A DNA stretch of 37,403 nt from Gammaproteobacteria bacterium (GTDB taxonomy: Bacteria; Pseudomonadota; Gammaproteobacteria; Pseudomonadales; Halieaceae), in contig JAUIEP010000033.1 of NCBI GenBank assembly GCA_030428835.1, positions 1 through 37,403 on the forward strand, read 5' to 3'. Both the position numbers and the translations under genes were made by a program. Below are positions 16,399 through 23,322 of the stretch, in pieces. The notes under the pieces are model-generated. The model searched no databases. It was not told the DNA's origin and saw only the letters and a program-made list of their open reading frames with translations. How positions within the stretch are numbered: the stretch's first letter is position 1; every line of letters starts with the position of its first letter.

Positions 16399-17523
16399 TC
16401 AGTCCTCCGCCGCCAGGATAAAGGCCGCTACCTTGCGCCACACGGCGTCGAAGTCGGCCTCGACGAAGCGGCTCTGCGTCACCAGCCAGTCGTAGTGGCG
16501 CTCCGGATCGCCCGGCGAATGTGCATGGTGCCCGATGATATCCAGGTGATCGGCCTGCACGGCGGCGATGCATTCACCCCACGGCTGCGAGAGCGTCGGG
16601 ACGATGCCGTCGTTGGCGGCGGGTTCAGGAAGCGCACCGTAGTGCTTTCGCAACGCGCTGCGGTGTGCCTGCGACAGTGCGACCGACTCCTCGCCGGCGG
16701 CCAGCCTGCTGAGGCTGTAGTACAGGCCCCACTGCGCCTGGTCTGTCGGCTGCAGGCCGATCTCCAGCAGTGCGTCGAGGTGTGGCGGGCGTGCCTGTGT
16801 CACCACCGAGCCGTAGCGCACGGTGTCGCGATCACCCGCCGCGGCGTTGAACAGGTCGCTCGCCTCCACGGTCAACTGCGTCAGCAGGGACTGGTCACGC
16901 TGTACCTCGCCCAGCAGTTCCTCCACCTCGTCGCGGCGCGCGTCGTCGAAGTCCGTCAGTAGCTGGGCGTAGATCTGCGCGATCAGCGACCCCGTGGTCT
17001 TTTCCAGCGCGGGTGGCACAGCGAACACCCCCGCGACCCGTGTCCACACGGACAGCGGCAACTGGCCGCGGCGCAGGGCCGACATGGTCATCAGGGACAG
17101 CAGCCGCAGCAGTTTCTGCCCGAGGATGCTGTTGAAGAAGGACGCGATCGGCGCGCCGTGGTGTGGTGTGGAGACGCTGACGGTCGAGCGTACGCGGCGC
17201 GCGATCTTCTCCACGTCCCTGCGCGTGGCCAGGTCCACCGCCGGCGTCAGCAGCAGGCGTGCATCCAGCCCGCCCGTCGAGTGGCCCACCAGGTGGATAA
17301 CGTCACCGGGCGCCGGCCTCGCGGCGACGATGGTTTCGAGCAGTTCGCGGGTGCGTGTGCGCAGGCTGGCCGTGGGCAGCGACTTGACGCTGTGGATCGC
17401 GGTGGCGCCGCCGGCGGGTTCCAGCAGCACCTGCAGCTTGTCCCTGACCGGACCCCAGTACGTGAAATCACCGAGGTTGGCGAAACCGAAAAAGCCGGGG
17501 ATGAGGAAGATGTGCCGTTTCAT
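16399..17523 (-). CDS. Lipase-like alpha/beta hydrolase
   Basis: A 374-residue alpha/beta hydrolase. ATG 17523 is chosen because it opens directly on the first core strand (KRHIFLIPGFFGFA); the 24 residues in front of it in the open frame are unrelated and very basic. The nucleophile elbow is GHSTGG with Ser82, and the oxyanion region is FLIPGFFGF. A late Asp (ANDGIVPTLSQ) and His (QADHLDIIGHH) complete a plausible catalytic triad. There is no signal peptide, so it is probably cytoplasmic or peripheral. It sits between the ion-channel gene (34 bases) and frdC (3 bases), an odd partner for a fumarate reductase. Lipid or ester hydrolysis is likely; the substrate is unknown. Confidence 0.85.
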   Translation of the reverse strand: MKRHIFLIPGFFGFANLGDFTYWGPVRDKLQVLLEPAGGATAIHSVKSLPTASLRTRTRELLETIVAARPAPGDVIHLVGHSTGGLDARLLLTPAVDLATRRDVEKIARRVRSTVSVSTPHHGAPIASFFNSILGQKLLRLLSLMTMSALRRGQLPLSVWTRVAGVFAVPPALEKTTGSLIAQIYAQLLTDFDDARRDEVEELLGEVQRDQSLLTQLTVEASDLFNAAAGDRDTVRYGSVVTQARPPHLDALLEIGLQPTDQAQWGLYYSLSRLAAGEESVALSQAHRSALRKHYGALPEPAANDGIVPTLSQPWGECIAAVQADHLDIIGHHAHSPGDPERHYDWLVTQSRFVEADFDAVWRKVAAFILAAED

Positions 17524-17557
17524 GCCGGTGCGTCTCCGTGTTGTCCCGCGTGGTTTC

Positions 17558-18046
17558 TCACCCTGCCGCGCGCGCCTGCTTGATGCGCTCGACATGCTCG
17601 ATCAGGGCATCCACCGTATCGCGCAACAGGTCGAGTTCCTCGATCGACAGGTCGCCCACCTGCTCGAGGTTGTACTCGATGGTGTCGATGATGCGCCGGT
17701 GCGGGCGTTGCATGGGCCGGGTGAAATACGCCGTCACCGTCGCCACGATCGTACCGAAGAACAGCATCGAGCCGAAAACGATCCAGACGCCGCCGATGAA
17801 TTTCGCCGGCCCCGTCAGCGGCATGTCCGCGATGCCCGCGGTCGAGAAGGCGGCGACGGCCCAGTAGAGGGCGTCGCCGTAGGTCGCCAGGGGTGAGCCC
17901 TCCATACCCCCTTCGCAGAGGTTGAGCGCCGCGGCAAACAGCAGCCATGACACGATCTGCAGCAGCACCATGCGCACGAAGGGCGTGTGCAGCGATATGT
18001 CGCGCAGGAAGCGATGTGCTGGCCGGTGTCGCCTGATGATACGCAT
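17558..18046 (-). CDS. Two-TM ion-channel-like protein with non-canonical selectivity filter
   Basis: A 162-residue protein with the layout of a two-TM potassium channel subunit: TM1 at about 24-44, a pore helix at 57-68, a filter, TM2 at about 83-108 and a short C-terminal helical tail (about 115-157) that may coil. The filter, normally TVGYGD, reads T69-A70-G71-I72-A73-D74, so only T, G and the final D are kept. Potassium selectivity is therefore doubtful. A strong GGAGGGGGAG ribosome site precedes ATG 18046. It is the first gene of the minus-strand row that continues with the lipase, frdCAB and the antiporter, and it is divergent from the kor/rnf operon. Confidence 0.8.
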   Translation of the reverse strand: MRIIRRHRPAHRFLRDISLHTPFVRMVLLQIVSWLLFAAALNLCEGGMEGSPLATYGDALYWAVAAFSTAGIADMPLTGPAKFIGGVWIVFGSMLFFGTIVATVTAYFTRPMQRPHRRIIDTIEYNLEQVGDLSIEELDLLRDTVDALIEHVERIKQARAAG

Positions 18047-18117
18047 TCTGTCTCCCCCTCCGGGGACGCCGGGCGCGGCACGACGGCGTTGCCGAGCGCG
18101 TCGTTACCACGCGGGAT

Positions 18118-18131
18118 TCGATGTGAATCAA
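18118..18131 (+). promoter_or_regulatory. Candidate FNR/ANR-type box TCGAT-N4-ATCAA
   Basis: The sequence TCGATGTGAATCAA matches the FNR/ANR consensus TTGAT-N4-ATCAA at 9 of 10 fixed positions. Its centre (18124.5) lies about 40.5 bases before the +1 expected from GATACA at 18153-18158, a class II activator position for the kor-rnf operon. For the minus-strand frd operon no -10 was found at the matching distance. FNR-family binding would make the operon oxygen-responsive; this is an inference. Confidence 0.5.
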
Positions 18132-18207
18132 CCAGTTACGCGCCATTGAGCCGATACAGGACACAACGGCGAGCGCCGTAACGGTAACCTGTTTTTCCCG
18201 CCAAAGA

Positions 18208-18223
18208 GTTGCGCTGGCGCAAC
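18208..18223. promoter_or_regulatory. 16-bp palindrome in the kor-rnf leader
   Basis: GTTGCGC-TG-GCGCAAC is a perfect 7-bp inverted repeat with a 2-base centre. It could be an operator for a dimeric regulator or a leader hairpin. It is not followed by a T-run, so it is not an ordinary terminator. The regulator is unknown. Confidence 0.45.
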
Positions 18224-18287
18224 ATCCGGCCACACTCTAGCTGCTAGCCTTCTAGGCTGCATCCATACATTAACAGGAGAGCGCGCC

Positions 18288-18584
18288 GTGGCGGAACCAG
18301 CCCCCGGCAGGCGTCCCATGGACCTCGATCGCGCCCGTACGACGCGCGGCACGGTGCATGTCATCCCGGAACGCTGCAAGGAGTGTGGCTTCTGCGTGGG
18401 TTACTGCCCCGAGGACGTCCTGGCGTTCTCGGCGGACAGCAATGCCAAGGGCTATCACTACCCCGTGCTCGCGAGCGGCCGCGAGGATGCCTGCGTGCAC
18501 TGCGGCTTCTGCAACCTGATCTGCCCCGAACTCGCCATTTTCACGACGGAGCTTGCGGATGACGCGGGGGGTACGACGTCGTGA
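18288..18584 (+). CDS. korD: 2x[4Fe-4S] ferredoxin-like subunit of 2-oxoacid:ferredoxin oxidoreductase
   Basis: A 98-residue dicluster ferredoxin-type protein. Cluster 1 uses C30, C33, C36 and C40 (CKECGFCVGYCPE) and cluster 2 uses C69, C72, C75 and C79 (CVHCGFCNLICPE). This is the delta subunit layout of KGOR/VOR-type enzymes, passing electrons from the TPP/cluster core to free ferredoxin. GTG 18288 is supported by AGGAG 8 bases upstream; ATG 18318 is possible but has no ribosome site. It is the first gene of the long operon and overlaps korA by 4 bases. Confidence 0.9.
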   Translation: MAEPAPGRRPMDLDRARTTRGTVHVIPERCKECGFCVGYCPEDVLAFSADSNAKGYHYPVLASGREDACVHCGFCNLICPELAIFTTELADDAGGTTS

Positions 18585-19741
18585 CGGCGCAGGCGGCGGG
18601 ACAGGAGCGGGTTCTCACCGGCACCCACTTCATGCTGGGCGACCATGCCTGCGCCGAGGGCGCACTGGCCGCGGGACTGGACTTCTTCGGCGGCTATCCC
18701 ATCACCCCCTCCACGGAGATCGCCGAGCGCCTCGCCCGGCGCCTGCCGCGGGTGGGCGGCAAGTTCGTGCAGATGGAGGATGAACTGGGCAGCGCCGTGG
18801 CGATCATCGGCGCCTCGGCCGCCGGCGCGCGCAGTTTCACGGCGACCTCGGGGCCGGGCTTCAGCCTCATGATGGAGAGCATCGGCCTCGCCGCCATGAT
18901 GGAGATTCCCATCGTGATCGTGGATGTACAGCGCGCGTCGCCCTCCACGGGGCTGCCCACGATGGTGGGCCAGTCCGACGCACTGCAGGCGCGCTGGGGT
19001 TCCCACGGCGACTACGGCGTCGCCGCCTACAGTCCCGCCTCGCCGCAGGAGTGCTTCGACCTCACGTTGCTGGCGTTCGACGTGGCCGACCGCTACCGGA
19101 TTCCCGTGCTGCTGATGATGGACGAGGTGGTCGCGCACATGACCGAGCGCGTGGTGATCCCCGCCGCTGACGCGATCCAGCGCGGGCAGAGGCCGCGCCC
19201 CGACCATGCGCCCGGCGCTACCCGGCACCTGCCCTACGCGGTGGGCGACACACTGGTGCCGCCGATGGCGCACGCCGGCGAGGGCTACTGCGTGCACATG
19301 ACGGGCCTCACCCACGACGAGCGCGGCTACCCCGCGCTGAACGAGGCCACCCACAACCAACTGGTGAACCGGCTGGTGGACAAGGTGCGCCTGAACGCGG
19401 GCGAGATCGAACGCTACGAGGAATACGCGCTGGAGGATGCCGAGACCGTGGTGGTGGCTTTCGGCTGCACCTCCCGCTCGGCGCGCGAGGCGGTCAAGCG
19501 CGGCCGCGCCGCGGGCAGGAAGTGCGGCCTGTTGCGGCTGGTCAGCCTGTGGCCGTTTCCGGAGGCGCGGTTGCGCGGCTTACTCGAACGCGGCCGCGTC
19601 CAGCGCTTCCTCGTACCCGAGGTCAACCTCGGGCAGATGCGGCGCGAGGTGGAGCGCCTCACGCAACTGCCCGTGCTGCGCCTCAACCACGCCGGCGGCG
19701 CCATGCCGACGCCGGAAGACATCCTGGCGGTCATCCCGTGA
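18581..19741 (+). CDS. korA: 2-oxoacid (2-oxoglutarate):ferredoxin oxidoreductase alpha subunit
   Basis: A 386-residue subunit with the pyrimidine-binding signature GGYPITPSTE at 37-46, followed by the ARSFTATSGPGFSLMMESIG region and SPSTGLPTMVGQSD typical of KorA-type subunits. It carries domains I and II of the OFOR fold. With KorB it converts a 2-oxoacid and CoA to acyl-CoA, CO2 and reduced ferredoxin, or the reverse carboxylation. The separate alpha/beta/gamma/delta subunits and the STGLPT sequence favour 2-oxoglutarate or a branched-chain 2-oxoacid; 2-oxoglutarate is inferred from the TCA-related neighbours. GTG 18581 overlaps the korD stop. Confidence 0.92.
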   Translation: MTAQAAGQERVLTGTHFMLGDHACAEGALAAGLDFFGGYPITPSTEIAERLARRLPRVGGKFVQMEDELGSAVAIIGASAAGARSFTATSGPGFSLMMESIGLAAMMEIPIVIVDVQRASPSTGLPTMVGQSDALQARWGSHGDYGVAAYSPASPQECFDLTLLAFDVADRYRIPVLLMMDEVVAHMTERVVIPAADAIQRGQRPRPDHAPGATRHLPYAVGDTLVPPMAHAGEGYCVHMTGLTHDERGYPALNEATHNQLVNRLVDKVRLNAGEIERYEEYALEDAETVVVAFGCTSRSAREAVKRGRAAGRKCGLLRLVSLWPFPEARLRGLLERGRVQRFLVPEVNLGQMRREVERLTQLPVLRLNHAGGAMPTPEDILAVIP

Positions 19742-20577
19742 GCGGTTCCGCGCCGATCATCGCCTCGACGCACCCGAACGACGGGCTGCTGCGCGCGGAC
19801 CGCTTTCCGCACATCCTCTGCCCGGGCTGCGGCATCGGCACCGTGATTCACTGCTACGTGGATGCGATGGCCGCCTCCGGCCTCGCGCTGAGCGACCACG
19901 CCTGCGTGTCCGGCATCGGCTGCAGCGGGCGCGCCGCGGGCTACGTCAATGTCGATTCCTACCACACCACCCACGGGCGGGCGCTGCCATTCGCGCTCGG
20001 CATCGCGGTGTACAAGCCGGGGATGCGCGTCACGGTGATCAGCGGCGACGGCGATCTCGCGGCTATCGGCGGCAACCACCTGATCCACGCGGCGCGGCGC
20101 AACGTGGACCTGACCGTTATCTGCATCAACAACTTCAACTACGGCATGACCGGCGGGCAGGCCGGGCCGACCTCGCCGCGCGGCAGCGTCGCCTCCACGG
20201 CGCCGGAGGGCGTGCACGACCGGCCCTTCGTGCTGCCCGATCTCGTGCGCGCCGCGGGCGCGTCGATGGTGTCGCGCTGGACGGTCCTGCACGTGCGCCA
20301 GTTGCGCGACGCCATCCTGCGCGGGATGCAGAAGCGCGGTTTCTGCTTCATCGAGGCGTTGTCGCCCTGCCCGACGAACTTCGGCCGCGCCAACGACCTC
20401 GGCGACGGCATGGCGGAGATGGAGGTCTACCGCGAGCGCTGCGAGCTCGCCGATGGCACGCCCGGCTACGACGCGCTCGACATCGACCTCACCGACCACA
20501 CCCGCCCGATCCTGGTCGGCGACTTCCTCGACATCGAGCGCACGCCCTATCAACCGGTCGGGGAGCACACGGCGTGA
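19738..20577 (+). CDS. korB: 2-oxoacid:ferredoxin oxidoreductase beta subunit (TPP-binding)
   Basis: A 279-residue TPP-binding subunit. The frame is open from 19522, but GTG 19738, overlapping the korA stop, gives the normal N-terminus. The expected [4Fe-4S] ligands are C28 and C31 (CPGCG), C62 (GIGC) and C211 (SPCPTNFG). The TPP/Mg2+ motif is GDGD at 103-106 with the following NHLIHAARRN and INNFNYGMTGGQ, which matches KorB. It catalyses the decarboxylation/carboxylation chemistry of the complex. The stop overlaps the korC start by 4 bases. Confidence 0.93.
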   Translation: MSGSAPIIASTHPNDGLLRADRFPHILCPGCGIGTVIHCYVDAMAASGLALSDHACVSGIGCSGRAAGYVNVDSYHTTHGRALPFALGIAVYKPGMRVTVISGDGDLAAIGGNHLIHAARRNVDLTVICINNFNYGMTGGQAGPTSPRGSVASTAPEGVHDRPFVLPDLVRAAGASMVSRWTVLHVRQLRDAILRGMQKRGFCFIEALSPCPTNFGRANDLGDGMAEMEVYRERCELADGTPGYDALDIDLTDHTRPILVGDFLDIERTPYQPVGEHTA

Positions 20578-21128
20578 GCGAGGGCCGGCGCGAGGTACGG
20601 ATCGGCGGCTTCGGCGGCCAGGGCATCGTGCTCGCGGGCACCCTGCTCGGCAAGGCGGCCAGCCTGTACGACGGCAAGGAGGCCGTGTTCACCCAGTCCT
20701 ACGGTCCCGAGGCGCGCGGCGGCGCCTCGCGCGCCGACGTGATCATCGACGACGAGCCGGTGGACTATCCCTACGTGACGCGACCGGATGTCGTTGCCGT
20801 CCTGTTCCAGGAGGCGTACCTCAAGTTCGCCGGCGACCTGCGCCCGGGCGGCCTGCTGATCATCGAGCCGGACCTCGTAACGCCCGAGTCCGGGGTACAC
20901 GCGCTGGCGCTGCCCGCCACGCGCATCGCCGACGAACTGGGCCGGCGCGTGGTGGCCAACGTCGTGCTGCTCGGTTGCCTCGTTCGCCACGCCGGTCTCG
21001 TGAGTCGCGACGCCGCCGAACAGGCCATACGCGAAACGGTCAAGCCCGCCACCGTGGACCTCAACCTCGAGGCTTTCGCGGCGGGTTTCGCGCACGACGC
21101 CGGCGCGGTGTCGGAGGCGGCGGGGTGA
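20574..21128 (+). CDS. korC: 2-oxoacid:ferredoxin oxidoreductase gamma subunit
   Basis: A 184-residue gamma subunit. GTG 20574 overlaps the korB stop and leads within ten residues to the diagnostic IGGFGGQGIVLAG. The ARGGASRADVIIDD segment and VRHAGLVS follow as in KorC/PorC. This subunit binds CoA and closes the active site of the complex. Four-base overlaps with genes on both sides indicate coupled translation. Confidence 0.92.
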   Translation: MSEGRREVRIGGFGGQGIVLAGTLLGKAASLYDGKEAVFTQSYGPEARGGASRADVIIDDEPVDYPYVTRPDVVAVLFQEAYLKFAGDLRPGGLLIIEPDLVTPESGVHALALPATRIADELGRRVVANVVLLGCLVRHAGLVSRDAAEQAIRETVKPATVDLNLEAFAAGFAHDAGAVSEAAG

Positions 21129-22453
21129 GCGACACCGTGCTCGTCATCGGCGGCGGCCCCACCGGGTTGCGCGCGGCCGCGGCTGTGGCGGCGGGCGGCG
21201 CCCGCGCCCTCGTGCTCGAGCAGGCGCCGGTGCTGGGCGGCAAGCGCGCGGCCATGGTGCTCGGGCCGGACGCGCCGGACCCGGCGCTCGCCGCCGTCGC
21301 GGACAACCCCGCGGTGACGTGGCACACGCTGGCGCGACTCACGGCGCTGGCCGGGGAGGCCGGCGACTTCACGGCGACCATCGTGGAGCGCCCGCGCTAC
21401 GTGACGGACGACTGCACGCGCTGCAACCACTGCGTGCCGGTCTGCCCGCAGGTGGTGGCGAACGAATACGACGCGGGGCTGACCTTTCGCAAGGCGATCC
21501 ACAGCCCGTATCCGACGACCCTGCCGGACATCTACAGCATCGACATCGACAGCTGCCTCAACGGCCCGCCCAACTACCTGCCGTGCCAGCGCTGCGCCGA
21601 GGCCTGTGACGACGACGCCATCCATTTCGACATGCCCGCACCCAAACCGCGCGACTGCAGTGTCGCCGCCGTGGTCGTGGCCACGGGCTTCGCCGCCGGC
21701 AGCGAGGAGGAGGGCAGGGTGCTCGCCGAGTTCGGCTACGGCACGCACCCGGACATCGTCAGCGGCACCGAACTGCAGCGCCTGCTGGAAGACCCGGGGC
21801 CCAGCGGCGGCTTCGCCGTGAAGCCCTCCGACGAGGGTTATCCCGACGCCGTCCTGCTGGTGCTGACCGCGGTCACGGAGGATGTGGTGTGGGTCGCGAC
21901 CAACCACCTGCGGCGCCTGGCCGCGCAGGGGGTGGGTGAGATCGCCGTCCTGGTACTGGCCCCGGGCGCCGACGATCCGCGGCTGGCCGGCCTCGCCGCG
22001 GCCGCCGCCGAGTGCGCGGCGCCGCTGCACCACGGCGGCTGGATCGGCGCCGGGCCGGCCGCGGGCGACGGTCTGGAAGTCGTGTGCACGGCGCTGCCCG
22101 GGGGCGAGAGCCTGCACCTGCGCGCCGACCTGGTGGCGCTGTTCACCGAGGTGCGACCGGACCCGGCGACGCAGGCACTGGCCGGGTTGCTGGATCTGCA
22201 GTGCGACGCACAGGGCTACCTCACGCCCACGCGACCGGGCATCTATGTCGCGGGCGGCGCGAGCGGCACGGTGGGTATCGAGGCGGGCCTCGAGCAGGCC
22301 GCGGCGGCGGCGCAGGCGGCGCTGCAGCATGTCACCGCGGAGCCAACTGAAGACACTCCCGAAACGGCGCCGCGCGAATCCCGGCTCCGCCAGGAGGACC
22401 TGGAACAGCTCCTGCACGCGCTGCTCGAGCTCGGCCGGGGTGCGGCGCGGTGA
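21125..22453 (+). CDS. HdrA-like FAD/iron-sulfur oxidoreductase
   Basis: A 442-residue protein similar to the catalytic part of heterodisulfide reductase subunit A. An N-terminal FAD fold (VIGGGPTGLRAA, 7-18) is followed by C97, C100, C103, C107 (CTRCNHCVPVCP) and by C144, C154, C157, C161, so two [4Fe-4S] clusters. Between them lies RKAIHSPYPTTLPDIYSID, the stretch usual in HdrA. VVVATGF closes the FAD domain and GIYVAGGASGTVGIEAGLEQ ends it. No HdrB, HdrC or MvhD/FlxABCD partner is encoded in the window. A flavin-based electron switch between the OFOR, ferredoxin and Rnf is plausible, but whether it bifurcates electrons cannot be told. It overlaps korC and rnfB by 4 bases each. Confidence 0.82.
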   Translation: MSDTVLVIGGGPTGLRAAAAVAAGGARALVLEQAPVLGGKRAAMVLGPDAPDPALAAVADNPAVTWHTLARLTALAGEAGDFTATIVERPRYVTDDCTRCNHCVPVCPQVVANEYDAGLTFRKAIHSPYPTTLPDIYSIDIDSCLNGPPNYLPCQRCAEACDDDAIHFDMPAPKPRDCSVAAVVVATGFAAGSEEEGRVLAEFGYGTHPDIVSGTELQRLLEDPGPSGGFAVKPSDEGYPDAVLLVLTAVTEDVVWVATNHLRRLAAQGVGEIAVLVLAPGADDPRLAGLAAAAAECAAPLHHGGWIGAGPAAGDGLEVVCTALPGGESLHLRADLVALFTEVRPDPATQALAGLLDLQCDAQGYLTPTRPGIYVAGGASGTVGIEAGLEQAAAAAQAALQHVTAEPTEDTPETAPRESRLRQEDLEQLLHALLELGRGAAR

Positions 22454-23322
22454 GCGAACTCGTTGCCGTGGCGGTACTCGGCGGGCTGACCGCACTGCTG
22501 GCGACGGTGCTGATCGTTGCCAGCCGCAAACTCGCCGTCGACGAGGACCCGCGTATCGATATCGTCGAGGGCCTGCTGCCGTCCAGCAACTGCGGCGCCT
22601 GCGGGTTCCCCGGCTGCCGCGCCTTTGCCGAGGCGCTGGTGGGTCTTGCGGCCGCGCCCTCCGGCTGCACGGTCAGTGACGACGCGGGGCGGCAGGCGAT
22701 TGCGGACCTGCTCGGCGTTTCCGTGGGGCAGGCGCGCAAGGTGGTGGCGCGGCTCGCCTGCGCGGGTGGCGACAACGTGGCGCGCGTGCGCGCCGGCTAC
22801 CAGGGCGCGCGCTCCTGCCTCGCGGCGGCGCAGGTCGCGGGCGGCGGCAAGGACTGCTTCTGGGGCTGCCTCGGTCACGGCGACTGCGCGCGCGTGTGCG
22901 AGTTCGACGCGATCGTCATGGACGCGCACGCGCTGCCGGTCGTGTTGGAGGAACGCTGCACGGCCTGCGGCGACTGCGTGGACATCTGTCCGAAGGACCT
23001 GTTCTCGCTGCAGGACACGGCCAACCGCCTGTGGGTGCGCTGCCGCAACGAGGCGTTCGGCGACGGTGTGCTGGAAGGCTGCGAGGTGGCGTGCACCGCC
23101 TGCGGCCGCTGCGCGGCGGATGCGCCCGCAGTTGTGCGCATGGAACACAACCTGCCGCGGGTGGATTACGCGGCGCACCCGGGCGAGGCGACAGGCAGGG
23201 CGGCCATCGAGCGCTGCCCGACCGGTGCCATCGTCTGGGTGGACGAGACACTGGGCGATATCAAGGGCGGGCAGGCGGCCAGGGTAGTGCGCCAGTCCGC
23301 GCGACGAGAGGCGACGACGTAG
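22450..23322 (+). CDS. rnfB: RnfB, iron-sulfur electron-entry subunit (long, anaerobe-type)
   Basis: A 290-residue protein with one N-terminal membrane helix (about 4-25) and a CX2CX4CX16C [4Fe-4S] domain (C48, C51, C56, C73). Ferredoxin-like domains follow, containing CFWGCLGHGDCARVC, CTACGDCVDICP and CTACGRCAADAP...CP. The CxxGCLGxGDC element and the length of about 290 belong to the RnfB of Clostridia, Bacteroidetes and other anaerobes; the classical gammaproteobacterial RnfB/RsxB is about 190 residues and lacks it. RnfB takes electrons from, or gives them to, soluble ferredoxin at the membrane. Here it is split from the other rnf genes by the PFOR gene, which begins on the very next base after its stop. 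Confidence 0.88.
   Translation: MSELVAVAVLGGLTALLATVLIVASRKLAVDEDPRIDIVEGLLPSSNCGACGFPGCRAFAEALVGLAAAPSGCTVSDDAGRQAIADLLGVSVGQARKVVARLACAGGDNVARVRAGYQGARSCLAAAQVAGGGKDCFWGCLGHGDCARVCEFDAIVMDAHALPVVLEERCTACGDCVDICPKDLFSLQDTANRLWVRCRNEAFGDGVLEGCEVACTACGRCAADAPAVVRMEHNLPRVDYAAHPGEATGRAAIERCPTGAIVWVDETLGDIKGGQAARVVRQSARREATT

Larger units (their letters stand above)
18047..18287. promoter_or_regulatory. Divergent control region between the channel-frd operon and the kor-rnf operon
   Basis: These 241 bases must hold the promoters of both long operons. Visible elements are an inverted pair ACGCCG/CGGCGT (18066-18089), an FNR-type box (18118-18131), a 14-bp palindrome ACGGCG-AG-CGCCGT (18166-18179) and a 16-bp palindrome at 18208-18223. 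There is also a run of CTAG repeats (about 18236-18254) and the korD ribosome site AGGAG at 18275-18279, 8 bases before GTG 18288. A possible plus-strand -10 is GATACA at 18153-18158; its +1 would fall near 18165, leaving a 5' leader of about 120 bases that contains both palindromes. Confidence 0.55.
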
